This document shows positions 1 through 7,282 of a stretch of 8,497 nt of DNA, piece after piece. The position numbers were made by a program, and so were the translations under genes. The stretch is from Roseimaritima sp. (lineage in GTDB: Bacteria; Planctomycetota; Planctomycetia; Pirellulales; Pirellulaceae). The DNA is taken from assembly GCA_007124075.1 (NCBI GenBank), contig SLFV01000415.1, forward strand, positions 1-8,497, written 5' to 3'. Under the pieces are notes generated by a model. The model did not search any database. It saw only the letters and a program-made list of their open reading frames with translations, and was not told where the DNA came from. Within the stretch, counting starts at the first letter, position 1; every line of letters starts with the position of its first letter.

Positions 1-2
1 TG

Positions 3-992
3 TCGCGGCGTTTTGCGGAAATGATTGCCAACCGCATTTGGGGACGCTTCATGGGGCTGGCATTGGTAGAACCAGTTGACGATTGGGAGGGGAATCCGCC
101 CAGCAATCCCGAGTTGTTACGCTATCTGGCAGACCAGTTGATCCTTAGTGGTTATGACTTGCGTGCTTTCTCTCGGCTAATCATGAACAGTCAGGCGTAT
201 CAACGTCATGCCATCGACCCAGCCCATGGCATGCAGCCTGAACAGCGGACATATACGGGGCCTTATCGCCGTCGGATGACTGCGGAACAGGTGGTTGATG
301 CTTCGTTGCATGCGGTGGGGTTGAAGTTAGAGACCGAGATGTTGACTCTGGATGTCGAGGGCACATCACCGGCTAACAGGTTTTTAAACTTTGGCTATCC
401 GCGCCGCGCGTGGGAGTTCACCAGCCTGGCTAATGAACGAGATCGTCCCAGCCTGGCATTGCCGCGCGCCCAAATGATCGTCGATGTTTTACAAGCCTTT
501 GGCTGGCGTGATGCGCGGCCCGAACCGGTTGCTAGTCGTGAAGACGCGGCAAATTTGATACAGCCAGCGGTACTGGCAAACGGTTCGTTTGGGACGATGT
601 TAACGCGTCTGGTCGATGGCGGGGCGGCAACCCGACTTGCCCTAACTGAGCAGCCGCTTGAGACATTCGTCGACAAATTGTTTCTAATGTTGCTGACGCG
701 GCAACCGACCAATAGCGAACGTAGCCAATTCGTGAGGTTGTTGCGTGACGGCTACGATCACCGAATCATTGTCCAGGAGGAACGGGCGGAAATGCCACTG
801 GCGAAAAGGTTCCGCTATGTCTCCTGGTCCAATCATCTCAATACGGAAGCCAACGTGATCAAAACCGAAATGGAGGAATTAGTGCGTCAAGGACCTGAGC
901 CGACGAGGAGCTTGAACGCGGATTGGCGAACGCGGGCGGAGGATGCCCTATGGGCGTTGGTCAATTCGCCTGAAATGGTTGTCGTTCCCTAG
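3..992 (+). CDS. DUF1553 (PSD1) domain protein, C-terminal part, 5' truncated by the window edge
   Basis: The reading frame is open from the first full codon at base 3, so the gene begins upstream; the ATG at 21 is internal. About 330 residues remain, against roughly 700-1000 or more for complete family members. The first residues read [17 protein letters not shown], then [17 protein letters not shown] and [20 protein letters not shown]. This is the characteristic core of DUF1553, the C-terminal domain of planctomycete proteins that usually also carry DUF1549 (PSCyt2) and often a cytochrome-c-like PSCyt1 domain. [11 protein letters not shown] follows, then a segment with [13 protein letters not shown], and the protein ends NSPEMVVVP, a normal family terminus. 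The biochemical role of the family is unknown; members are usually exported and encoded directly before a DUF1501 gene, as here (80-base gap). Whether cytochrome domains are present upstream cannot be seen. The family call is firm; the function is not assignable. Confidence 0.93.
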   Translation, partial: SRRFAEMIANRIWGRFMGLALVEPVDDWEGNPPSNPELLRYLADQLILSGYDLRAFSRLIMNSQAYQRHAIDPAHGMQPEQRTYTGPYRRRMTAEQVVDASLHAVGLKLETEMLTLDVEGTSPANRFLNFGYPRRAWEFTSLANERDRPSLALPRAQMIVDVLQAFGWRDARPEPVASREDAANLIQPAVLANGSFGTMLTRLVDGGAATRLALTEQPLETFVDKLFLMLLTRQPTNSERSQFVRLLRDGYDHRIIVQEERAEMPLAKRFRYVSWSNHLNTEANVIKTEMEELVRQGPEPTRSLNADWRTRAEDALWALVNSPEMVVVP

Positions 993-1025
993 CACCAAGG
1001 GCCGGTGCGCGGCAAGGAAGGCACC
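992..1025 (+). other. Possible alternating stem-loops between the DUF1553 and DUF1501 genes
   Basis: Three pentamers alternate here: GCACC at 992-996, GGTGC at 1004-1008 and GCACC at 1021-1025. The middle one can pair with either neighbour, giving 5-bp stems with loops of 7 or 12 bases. No T-run follows, so this does not look like an intrinsic terminator. It could be mRNA structure in an operon spacer, or chance. Confidence 0.2.
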
Positions 1026-1072
1026 CGATACTTAGATTCCTAACGATCTTTAACCAACGGTGGACAAGAACG

Positions 1073-2347
1073 ATGAAGCGAAGAGAATTCTTAGGCACTT
1101 TGGCAGCCACGGCGGCGACGACCTCGACTGGGGCTTTGGCTTCGGAGGTGCAGAGCCCTCTAGGCAAGGCGGAGCATTGCGTCATGATCTGGCTGGGCGG
1201 AGGGATGGCACAGATTGACACCTTTGACCCCAAACGCGTGGGAGACGCCAAAGCGAAGAAGGCGGGGAGCTATTACCCCTCGATCGATACCGCAGTTTCC
1301 GGGGTGCAGGTCTGCGAACATTTGTCGCGAACCGCCCAGTTGATGGATCGGGTAACCGCTGTCCGAACGGTCAATCACAATGTTGTGGATGAACACGCTG
1401 CGGCTACCAATCGAATGCACACCGGGCGCCCGACAAGCGGAACCGTTTTGTATCCATCGCTAGGGTCTATCATCGCGTCGCAACGCGGGCCACTTGACGA
1501 CGCCGCCCCGGCTTACGTATTGATTGGTTACCCGAATCAAACACGAGGACCAGGGTTCCTTGGGCAAAAGGCCGGTTTTGTCTATCTGACGGACCTCAAT
1601 ACCGGGCCTGCGGGTTTGGCCCGTGCTCCGGGGATCGATACGGTGCGGCAAGACCGGCGGCTTGCTTTTTTGTCTCCCGTCCGGGCTGCAGGTCAGCAAC
1701 GCTTCGGTGGCGATGATCTGTTCCAGCAGTACGACCAAGCGATCGGCGAAAGTCTCAGGTTGTCCGGACCGGATTTCATGAGTGTGTTTGACTTGGAGCA
1801 AGAAAAGATTTCTTTACGAGAAAGTTACGGAAGCGAATTCGGTCATCGTTGTTTATTGACGAGACGCTTGTTTCAACGTGGGGTGCGATTTGTAGAAGTA
1901 TCGCACAACATGAATTTCCTCAACGGAACGGGATGGGATACGCACAACGACGGTCAGCTGAACCAGCATCTGTTGATTCAAGAGTTGGACCAAGCGCTCA
2001 GCACGATGATTACCGATCTGGAGGAGCATGGGATGCTGGATAAAACGTTAATCGTGATCAATACGGAGTTTGGCCGGCCGGCCCAGTTTGATTCCGGGGG
2101 TGGACGTGGCCACTATTCCAAGTGCTTTTCCGCCGTGCTGGCGGGCGGAGGCTTGCGGCACTGCGGAGCCTACGGGGTAAGTGATGAATTGGCGATGAAA
2201 GTCTTAGAAAACCCGGTGTCGGTGCCTGATTTGTTCGCCACGATTTTGGCAACGTTAGGGATCAATCCAACCATCAATCTGTACGATGGTGATCGCCCTG
2301 TTCCGATCACCGATGGCGGGCAACCCATCGCCAGACTGTTGGGGTAG
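1073..2347 (+). CDS. DUF1501 domain protein, exported (Tat-type signal)
   Basis: This 424-residue protein has a normal family length. It starts MKRREFLG, a twin-arginine-like motif, followed by a short Ala/Thr-rich hydrophobic stretch to about residue 23 ending ALASE, so export by the Tat route is likely. DUF1501 belongs to the alkaline phosphatase/sulfatase-like fold. Family landmarks in order are [17 protein letters not shown] (residues 38-54, D49 a probable metal-site residue), GWDTHND (287-293), [17 protein letters not shown] (332-348) and a C-terminal [14 protein letters not shown] segment. The common form of the third motif is EFGRTP followed by GRDHW; here the Thr is missing and the Asp is Gly. 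No Cys/Ser formylglycine signature is present, so it should not be read as a sulfatase. The ATG at 1073 has only a weak ribosome site, but the signal peptide begins directly at it. It lies 80 bases after the DUF1553 gene, so the two are probably co-transcribed. Its activity is unknown. Confidence 0.93.
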   Translation: MKRREFLGTLAATAATTSTGALASEVQSPLGKAEHCVMIWLGGGMAQIDTFDPKRVGDAKAKKAGSYYPSIDTAVSGVQVCEHLSRTAQLMDRVTAVRTVNHNVVDEHAAATNRMHTGRPTSGTVLYPSLGSIIASQRGPLDDAAPAYVLIGYPNQTRGPGFLGQKAGFVYLTDLNTGPAGLARAPGIDTVRQDRRLAFLSPVRAAGQQRFGGDDLFQQYDQAIGESLRLSGPDFMSVFDLEQEKISLRESYGSEFGHRCLLTRRLFQRGVRFVEVSHNMNFLNGTGWDTHNDGQLNQHLLIQELDQALSTMITDLEEHGMLDKTLIVINTEFGRPAQFDSGGGRGHYSKCFSAVLAGGGLRHCGAYGVSDELAMKVLENPVSVPDLFATILATLGINPTINLYDGDRPVPITDGGQPIARLLG

Positions 2348-2514
2348 CAGCCTGTTGAAACAAGGGGCGGATCGCCGACCATTTCTGCCTCCAGCTTGCG
2401 GCGGATTCAATGTGCCCACATCCAGGTGCTTTGTTAAAATGCCAAACTGCGGGCAAACCGAATGCCTGCTAGCCCGTGTCCCCCCCCTCAACTCCCAGAG
2501 TAGTCGTGTCTGCG
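2348..2514. other. Intergenic gap with a run of eight C
   Basis: There are 167 bases between the DUF1501 stop and the preferred start of the TPR-redoxin gene. I see no convincing terminator or promoter. A run of eight C lies at 2480-2487, between a possible GTG start (2476) and the ATG at 2515. The purine-rich CAGAG at about 2496-2500 is too far from the ATG to be a good ribosome site. Confidence 0.4.
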
Positions 2515-4893
2515 ATGAACCAGTTATTATTGCTCCGGCATTTCGCTACCGAAGGAAATGCCCTCTTTCAGACGCTGCTATGTTTCTTCATCGTCATTGT
2601 AGCGAGCGATTCCTCGGGCAATGATCCCGATTTGGAGGCCCAAACTCCGGTGGCAGCCAAGCCGACTGAGACGCAGCCTGCTGGGCATTCATATCATGGT
2701 GAATATCTTAATGATGGGCCGCGGCAAGCCGCGTACTTGATGCGGGGAACGGGCGAAATTTATTTTCCTGTAACGACTGCCAATGATCAAACGCGGGCTT
2801 TCGTCGAACAAGGGATTGGGCAACTGCATGGATTTTGGTTTTTGGAAGCGGAGCGTTCGTTTCGTCACGCGGCAGCATTAGACCCCGATTGTGCGATGGC
2901 CTACTGGGGAGCGGCTTTGGCGACAAAGAAGGTTGAAAAGCGAGCGAAGGGATTTATCGCCGAAGCGGTTGCTCGAAAAGATTCCTGTACGAAGCGCGAA
3001 CAAATGTATATCGACGCTTTGGATGCCTATCTGAACTTTCAAGTAGAGAAGGACGTAGACAAATCCGAATCGCATGAAGACGCTAAGTCGAGCGAGGGGA
3101 AGAAGGAAAAGCGGGCCGCCGCCTATACCGACGCATTGGAAGCGATAGCGTTGGAGTTTCCTGAGGATGTCGAAGCCAAGGCGTTTCTGGCTTTGCAGTT
3201 GTATGACAACAAAGGAGTCCTGAAGAACCCCAGTTTTCTGGCGGTTGATGGTTTGTTGGACAAAATTTTCGCCTCTCAGCCCATGCATCCAGCGCATCAT
3301 TACCGAATCCATTGGTGGGATTACAAGAGGCCGGAATTGGCGTTGCAGTCGGCAGCCTTATGTGGTCCCGCAGCTCCAGCGATCGCTCACATGTGGCATA
3401 TGCCTGGGCACATCTACTCACGTCTAAAACGATACCCAGACGCCATTTGGCAACAAGAAGCGTCCGCACGTGTGGACCATGCACATATGATGCGCGATCG
3501 GCTGTTGCCAGACCAGATCCACAATTTTGCGCACAACAACGAATGGCTGATCCGTAATTTTAACCATGTCGGCAGTGTCAGCATGGCGATCGATCTGGCG
3601 AAAAACATGATCGAACTTCCGCAGCATCCTCGATACAATACGCTGGACAAACGCGGCAGCGCGAAATTCGGCCGACAACGGCTGATGGAAACGTTGGAAC
3701 GATTTGAGATGTGGCAGCAGGCCTATCAGCTTTGCCAAAGCCCGTACTTGGAAGCGACGGGCAAAGAGCGGGAACAGTGGAAGCGGCTGCGGCTGCTGGG
3801 AGCAGCCAGTTTCATGAGCGACCGTGTCCAGGCGGGTGACGAGGTGTTGTCTGAGTTGCGGTCGCAGATTGAATGCCTGCAACAACAGCAGCAAGCCGCA
3901 GCAGAGGAGGCCGAGCAAAGGGCGAGTGAAAAGGATGTGGACAAAGCTCGTCGCGCAGTGGATGATCGAATCAAGGAGCTTCAGCAATCGGTCGCCTACG
4001 TCTCCGCATTCAAGGCGGTCGCCGAACAGGATTTTGATCGCGCCGCCGATCTGGCTGGCGACTCCGGTAGCTTGTTAAGTCCTCTCTGGAAAGCACGCGT
4101 GGATCTGCGTTGCGGGCAGCCCCACAAAGCAATCAAGGAAGTTGAAAAAGAAGTCAAAAAAGCGAAGAACGAGATTTTACCGTTAGCTTGTCTGGTGGAG
4201 TTGCTGTTTGCCGCCGGGGAACTGGAACGCTGCCGGAAGGTATTTACTGAATTGCAAGCTGTTTCGCCATTTTTTGACGAAGTATCACCGTTGGCGCACC
4301 GCATCAGTGAGATCGCACAGCAGTTAGATGTCAAGGATCCTTGGCGTGGGGAATGGGTAATCTCCGATGATATTGGCGAGCGTCCTGCACTGGACGAGCT
4401 TGGGCCGTTCCGCTGGAGCCCCAACGCGGCGGCTTGCTGGAAGCTTATCGATTCGGAGGACCGGGTGCATACCCTGGATGATTATGCTGGCCAACCACTG
4501 GTTTTGATTTTTTACCTTGGTGCCGGGTGCCTGCACTGCACCGAGCAGTTACAGGCCTTTGCGCCACTGTTTGACAAATTCGAAGCGGAAGGGATCAAAG
4601 TGCTGGCAATCAGCACTGAAACTGACAGCGAACTTCGGTTAGCTGTCGATCGATACGATGAACCGTTTCCTTTTCCCTTGCTGTCCAACGGGGATCTGTC
4701 GGTGTTTCGCGATTATCGATGCTATGACGATTTCGAGTCGCAGCCACTGCATGGAACGTTTTTGATTGATGGAAAGGGGGATGTTCGTTGGCAAGACATC
4801 GGTTACGAACCATTCATGAAGCCCAACTTTTTGCTTCAGGAATCACTGCGACTGCTAAGCTTTCCGGGGACTTGTGTTCCGACGGGTCCTTAG
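2515..4893 (+). CDS. Exported TPR protein with C-terminal AhpC/TSA-type redoxin domain
   Basis: The protein has 792 residues from the ATG at 2515. An in-frame GTG at 2476 would add 13 residues (SPPSTPRVV...) that look non-coding, whereas the ATG puts a hydrophobic core (residues 16-30, LFQTLLCFFIVIVA) in signal-peptide position. Residues about 96-140 form a TPR-like unit (FVEQGIGQLHGF, then ERSFRHAAALDPDCAMAYWG) known from large bacterial TPR proteins. HPAHH (258-262) and HMWHMPGHIYSRL (292-304) follow, the latter resembling the family motif HMPSHIFTRLG. A Gln/Ala/Glu-rich coiled coil spans about 453-490. Residues about 635-785 form a thioredoxin fold: LDDYAGQPLVLIFYLGAGC, CLHC (C672/C675), a VLAIST strand and GTFLIDGKGDVRW. 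This suggests a thiol-disulfide or peroxide-reducing role outside the cytoplasm, with the TPR part as a docking surface. The substrate is unknown. It follows the DUF1553-DUF1501 pair in the same direction and overlaps the sulfatase stop. Confidence 0.88.
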   Translation: MNQLLLLRHFATEGNALFQTLLCFFIVIVASDSSGNDPDLEAQTPVAAKPTETQPAGHSYHGEYLNDGPRQAAYLMRGTGEIYFPVTTANDQTRAFVEQGIGQLHGFWFLEAERSFRHAAALDPDCAMAYWGAALATKKVEKRAKGFIAEAVARKDSCTKREQMYIDALDAYLNFQVEKDVDKSESHEDAKSSEGKKEKRAAAYTDALEAIALEFPEDVEAKAFLALQLYDNKGVLKNPSFLAVDGLLDKIFASQPMHPAHHYRIHWWDYKRPELALQSAALCGPAAPAIAHMWHMPGHIYSRLKRYPDAIWQQEASARVDHAHMMRDRLLPDQIHNFAHNNEWLIRNFNHVGSVSMAIDLAKNMIELPQHPRYNTLDKRGSAKFGRQRLMETLERFEMWQQAYQLCQSPYLEATGKEREQWKRLRLLGAASFMSDRVQAGDEVLSELRSQIECLQQQQQAAAEEAEQRASEKDVDKARRAVDDRIKELQQSVAYVSAFKAVAEQDFDRAADLAGDSGSLLSPLWKARVDLRCGQPHKAIKEVEKEVKKAKNEILPLACLVELLFAAGELERCRKVFTELQAVSPFFDEVSPLAHRISEIAQQLDVKDPWRGEWVISDDIGERPALDELGPFRWSPNAAACWKLIDSEDRVHTLDDYAGQPLVLIFYLGAGCLHCTEQLQAFAPLFDKFEAEGIKVLAISTETDSELRLAVDRYDEPFPFPLLSNGDLSVFRDYRCYDDFESQPLHGTFLIDGKGDVRWQDIGYEPFMKPNFLLQESLRLLSFPGTCVPTGP

Positions 4894-6572
4894 CGGTTTT
4901 CATTCTGATCCTCTGCTGGATTTCCAGGACGCATGCCCGCGGGTCGTACGTTTTGCCCCACGCGGTGGGTCAGCGAATCCCCCAATTCCTGGCGATACAC
5001 CTCAGCCATCATCTCAATCTGACGTACAACCTCGGGATGTTGTTCCGCGAGATTGGTTGTCTCGCCAATGTCTGCCGACAAATCAAACAGTGTCAGTGGC
5101 AATAGTTCCACGCGGTAACCGTGCCGACTGGCGATCCCCTCGATACCACTTTCCGTAATCGATTTCGGTTCCAGTTTTCCGTACCCTGCAGGTCGGCCGT
5201 CGTCACGGTAGTCATCGATCGGAGTCAGGTATTGATGTGCGAAATGCAATTTCCATTTTCCCCATCGCACCGCCTGCAGTTCGTTGCCAGCGTAGAACAT
5301 CAACGGTCTCTGATCCAGCGGTTGGGATTCCCCACGCAGGGTATCGAGGACATCAATCCCGTCGATCGGATTATCGGGCAGATCGGTACCCAGAATTCGG
5401 CAAACGGTCGGCAGCAGATCGATCGACATCAGTGGGCTGCGGCAGATTTGGTTAACAGGCACAACACCAGGCCACCGCATCACAGTTGGTACTCGGACCC
5501 CGCCTTCAAACGTGTTCAGCTTCCCCTCTCGAAGTGGACCGGTGCTGCCAGCATGCGCCCCATAGCTTAGAAAAGGACCATTGTCGCTGCTAAAAATAAT
5601 CCAAGTGTTCTCGGTCAGTCCTAACCGGTCGACGCAGTCAACGATCTGACCGACGGACCAATCAAGTTCCTCGATGACGTCACCGTACAATCCTGTCCCA
5701 GATTTGCCTTGGAAAGCCTCCGACGCAAAAATCGGCACATGGGGCATAACGTGCGGCACGTACAAGAAGAAAGGCACCTCCCGATTTTGCTCGATGAATT
5801 CAACAGCACGCTCGGTGATCCGTCGTGTAAAAAGCGATTGATCGGGATCAAGTTCCAGGATTTCCTCGCCATTTGCATCCCCTGCATACAGTGGTAATCG
5901 TGGCATGGAATCCGCCAGTACGGGATGATATTTCGTGTTGTCATTGGAATAGGGAATTCCAAACCATTGATCAAAGCCGTGGTGCAGCGGGCTGAAGTAC
6001 GGCGACAGGCCCAAATGCCATTTGCCAAACATCGCGGTTCGATAGCCCTGCCGCGAAAAAATCTGCGGTAGCAATCGTTCCTCGCGACTGATGCCTTGTC
6101 GACTGGTGTGATTCAAGGCCCCGGCAAGCCCGACGCGATTGGCATAGCAGCCTGTCATTAAAGCCGCTCGCGAGGCGGTACATACCGCTTGCGCAACATA
6201 GAAATCGGTAAAGCGAGTCCCTTGAGACGCCAATGCGTCGATATTCGGCGTGCGATGTTGGGTTGGCGTAAAACAGTTGATGTCGCCGTAGCCCAAGTCA
6301 TCGGTAAAGATCAGGACGACGTTGGGTCGCCGGTCGGCATCCGCAGCAGAGCAGTCGTTCATTGGCAACGGAATCCAGCAGAACGTCAGGAAGATGAAAG
6401 CAAGCGACGCGGAAACAATCGCTGTCCGTTTTGTCTGTCTCTCTCTGTCCCGCGCAGCGGAAATCGTAGGGAGCGAACCTGAGAGAGGGAAAGTCAAGCC
6501 GTCGGCTATTGATCCCGCGTGGCTAGACGCCTGCAGAAGCTTTTGATCATTTCGTGGTACGACGCGTTGCAT
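4890..6572 (-). CDS. Secreted formylglycine-dependent sulfatase (arylsulfatase A-like)
   Basis: The protein has 560 residues from the ATG at 6572. It would hydrolyse sulfate esters, probably of polysaccharide or another organic sulfate, outside the cytoplasm. It opens with NVVLIFTDDLGYGD (metal ligands D91/D92). The sulfatase signature is CTASR (131-135), with C131 (TGT at 6182-6180) to be converted to formylglycine by a maturase not in this window. GKWHLG gives K184 and H186, MPHVP gives H278, and FSSDNGP gives D330/N331. The C-terminal LFDLSADIGETTNLAEQHP is also typical. All expected catalytic residues are present, so it should be active. The hydrophobic export segment (about 50-67, TAIVSASLAFIFLTFCW) follows a 49-residue polar leader, which is long. 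An ATG two codons upstream (6578) is possible, but AAAGG at 6584-6580 is seven bases from the 6572 ATG and favours that one. The first 30 or so residues overlap a repeated DNA element. It converges on the TPR-redoxin gene. Confidence 0.93.
   Translation of the reverse strand: MQRVVPRNDQKLLQASSHAGSIADGLTFPLSGSLPTISAARDRERQTKRTAIVSASLAFIFLTFCWIPLPMNDCSAADADRRPNVVLIFTDDLGYGDINCFTPTQHRTPNIDALASQGTRFTDFYVAQAVCTASRAALMTGCYANRVGLAGALNHTSRQGISREERLLPQIFSRQGYRTAMFGKWHLGLSPYFSPLHHGFDQWFGIPYSNDNTKYHPVLADSMPRLPLYAGDANGEEILELDPDQSLFTRRITERAVEFIEQNREVPFFLYVPHVMPHVPIFASEAFQGKSGTGLYGDVIEELDWSVGQIVDCVDRLGLTENTWIIFSSDNGPFLSYGAHAGSTGPLREGKLNTFEGGVRVPTVMRWPGVVPVNQICRSPLMSIDLLPTVCRILGTDLPDNPIDGIDVLDTLRGESQPLDQRPLMFYAGNELQAVRWGKWKLHFAHQYLTPIDDYRDDGRPAGYGKLEPKSITESGIEGIASRHGYRVELLPLTLFDLSADIGETTNLAEQHPEVVRQIEMMAEVYRQELGDSLTHRVGQNVRPAGMRPGNPAEDQNENR
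6479..6512. repeat. Degenerate direct repeat, copy 1 (inside the sulfatase leader)
   Basis: On the + strand this copy reads TGAGAGAGGGAAAG, then TCAAGCCGTCG, then GCTATTGA. A related sequence occurs about 210 bases to the right (6689-6722) with the same order of blocks: a purine-rich GAGAG...GGAAAG, an AA-CG-C core and GCTATTGA. Read on the minus strand, this copy encodes SIADGLTFPLS of the sulfatase leader. Similarity was aligned by eye and amounts to roughly three quarters of the positions with one gap. Confidence 0.4.
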
Positions 6573-6579
6573 TTGCATG

Positions 6580-6584
6580 CCTTT
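6580..6584 (-). promoter_or_regulatory. Ribosome binding site of the sulfatase gene
   Basis: On the minus strand a run of seven A followed by GG ends at 6580. AAAGG is seven bases from the ATG at 6572 but only one base from the ATG at 6578. This spacing is the reason for choosing the inner of the two ATG codons. Confidence 0.5.
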
Positions 6585-6688
6585 TTTTCTGCATCTCGTT
6601 GCTGACTGGTACGTATGTAATTTAGGCGAGCGGAAGCTGCAAATCTACCTGACGGACCTGGGTAGCAGGAATGGGCGGGCCAGGTGCT

Positions 6689-6722
6689 CGTGAGAGGGAA
6701 AGCAAACACGCCAGCTATTGAG
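6689..6722. repeat. Degenerate direct repeat, copy 2 (intergenic)
   Basis: On the + strand this copy reads CGTGAGAGGGAAAG, then CAAACACGCCA, then GCTATTGA. It matches copy 1 at 6479-6512 in block order and spacing, apart from one two-base shortening in the GAGAG run. It lies about 120 bases upstream of the sulfatase start. No third copy is obvious in the window. Confidence 0.4.
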
Positions 6723-6798
6723 AGACTGTTTCTTAGCTGCCACGCCCCTCACCTACCGCACCCCTTCGATCCAAAAAGAAGATTATGCAGTAAATTAA

Positions 6799-6827
6799 TT
6801 GAGCGATTTTTCGACAGTGGCTACCAT
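6799..6827 (+). promoter_or_regulatory. Candidate sigma70-like promoter for cutA
   Basis: TTGAGC (6799-6804) and TACCAT (6822-6827) are separated by 17 bases, and each matches the standard -35 and -10 hexamers at four of six positions. The site lies in the A/T-rich part of the gap, about 95 bases before the cutA start. Planctomycete promoters often depart from the consensus, so this is only a suggestion. Confidence 0.2.
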
Positions 6828-6909
6828 GAAAAAGCAGAAAGACAAAAGGTAGCTGCGGAGGACACACGCGCCAGAAAGGGTAGCCTGTTTTCAATAGCAG
6901 ATAGTATTT

Positions 6910-6914
6910 GGGAG
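6910..6914 (+). promoter_or_regulatory. Ribosome binding site of cutA
   Basis: GGGAG lies eight bases before the ATG at 6923. This decides the start: an in-frame TTG at 6908 overlaps the site itself and would add five residues (MGVAK) with no support. Confidence 0.6.
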
Positions 6915-6922
6915 TCGCAAAG

Positions 6923-7282
6923 ATGAACGAATTACCGGAAGAAGGCAACGTGAGATTCGACGATGCACAGTTCATATTGGTGTTCACCACGGTTGCCAAT
7001 GAACAGGACGCTTGCCAGTTGGCTGAGTTCGTGGTTGCCCATCGATTGGCAGCGTGCGTGCAGATTGATCAGCCCGTTCAAAGCTTTTACCACTGGAAGG
7101 GTCAGGTACAGCGAGAGTCTGAGTATCGATTAGCGATCAAGACAACGCAGGATCGCTTTCCCGACCTGCACGAGGCCATTTTGGGACAGCATCCGTATGA
7201 ATTCCCGGAGGTAATAGCGTTGCCAATTTTGGCTGGACATACGGCTTATTTGAAATGGATAGCGGAGGAGGTTCGCTCCTGA
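6923..7282 (+). CDS. cutA: CutA family divalent-cation tolerance protein
   Basis: The protein has 119 residues, close to the 105-115 usual for CutA. Recognisable landmarks are the first strand FILVFTTVANEQDACQLAE, then RLAACVQI (usual form LAACVNI), SFYHWKGQVQRESEYRLAIKT (usual form YxWxGxxxxxxE...KT), HPYEFPEVIALPI and a C-terminal YLKWI. Together these define the PII-like trimeric ferredoxin-like fold. CutA was named for copper tolerance in Escherichia coli; the protein binds divalent metal ions, but its cellular role is unsettled and it is widespread as a housekeeping gene. There is no signal peptide, so it should be cytoplasmic. The first dozen or so residues (MNELPEEGNVRFDD) are a slightly long, polar addition before the domain. 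It is divergent from the sulfatase and convergent with the transporter, so it probably forms its own transcription unit. Confidence 0.95.
   Translation: MNELPEEGNVRFDDAQFILVFTTVANEQDACQLAEFVVAHRLAACVQIDQPVQSFYHWKGQVQRESEYRLAIKTTQDRFPDLHEAILGQHPYEFPEVIALPILAGHTAYLKWIAEEVRS

Larger units (their letters stand above)
6573..6922. other. Divergent intergenic region between the sulfatase gene and cutA
   Basis: This 350-base stretch has no convincing gene. It must hold the promoters for both the leftward sulfatase gene and the rightward cutA. Its right half (about 6775-6830) is clearly more A/T-rich than the surroundings. It contains the second copy of a direct repeat (6689-6722), a weak candidate promoter for cutA (6799-6827) and the ribosome sites of both genes. 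A frame of about 80 codons reads across 6684-6926, but it begins in the repeat, has no family features and overlaps the cutA start, so I do not call it. Any operator or regulatory RNA here is not recognisable. Confidence 0.6.

Noticed and set aside
2348..2361. CAGCCTGTTGAAAC just after the DUF1501 gene, considered as an insertion-sequence end or repeat fragment
   Set aside because: No inverted partner or transposase is present in the window, and the similarity to known repeat ends is only an impression.
3424..3987. Long antisense frame of 187 codons within the TPR-redoxin gene
   Set aside because: It lies wholly opposite a well-supported coding region whose codon pattern leaves the antisense frame open; the translation has Leu/Gln/Arg-rich composition with no family signature.
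5121..5570. Frame of 149 codons on the + strand opposite the sulfatase
   Set aside because: It is the complement of the conserved sulfatase C-terminal region and shows no recognisable domain.
6506..6709. Open frame of 67 codons on the minus strand upstream of the sulfatase
   Set aside because: It overlaps the sulfatase start in another frame, its composition is not protein-like, and it covers the repeat.
6826..6852. Eight-codon frame MKKQKDKR after the candidate cutA promoter
   Set aside because: It is too short to support as a gene or leader peptide, has no ribosome site, and no terminator-like structure follows.
6684..6926. Open frame of 80 codons on the + strand in the sulfatase-cutA gap
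   Set aside because: It begins inside the direct repeat, shows no domain or signal feature, has no ribosome site, and overlaps the cutA start.
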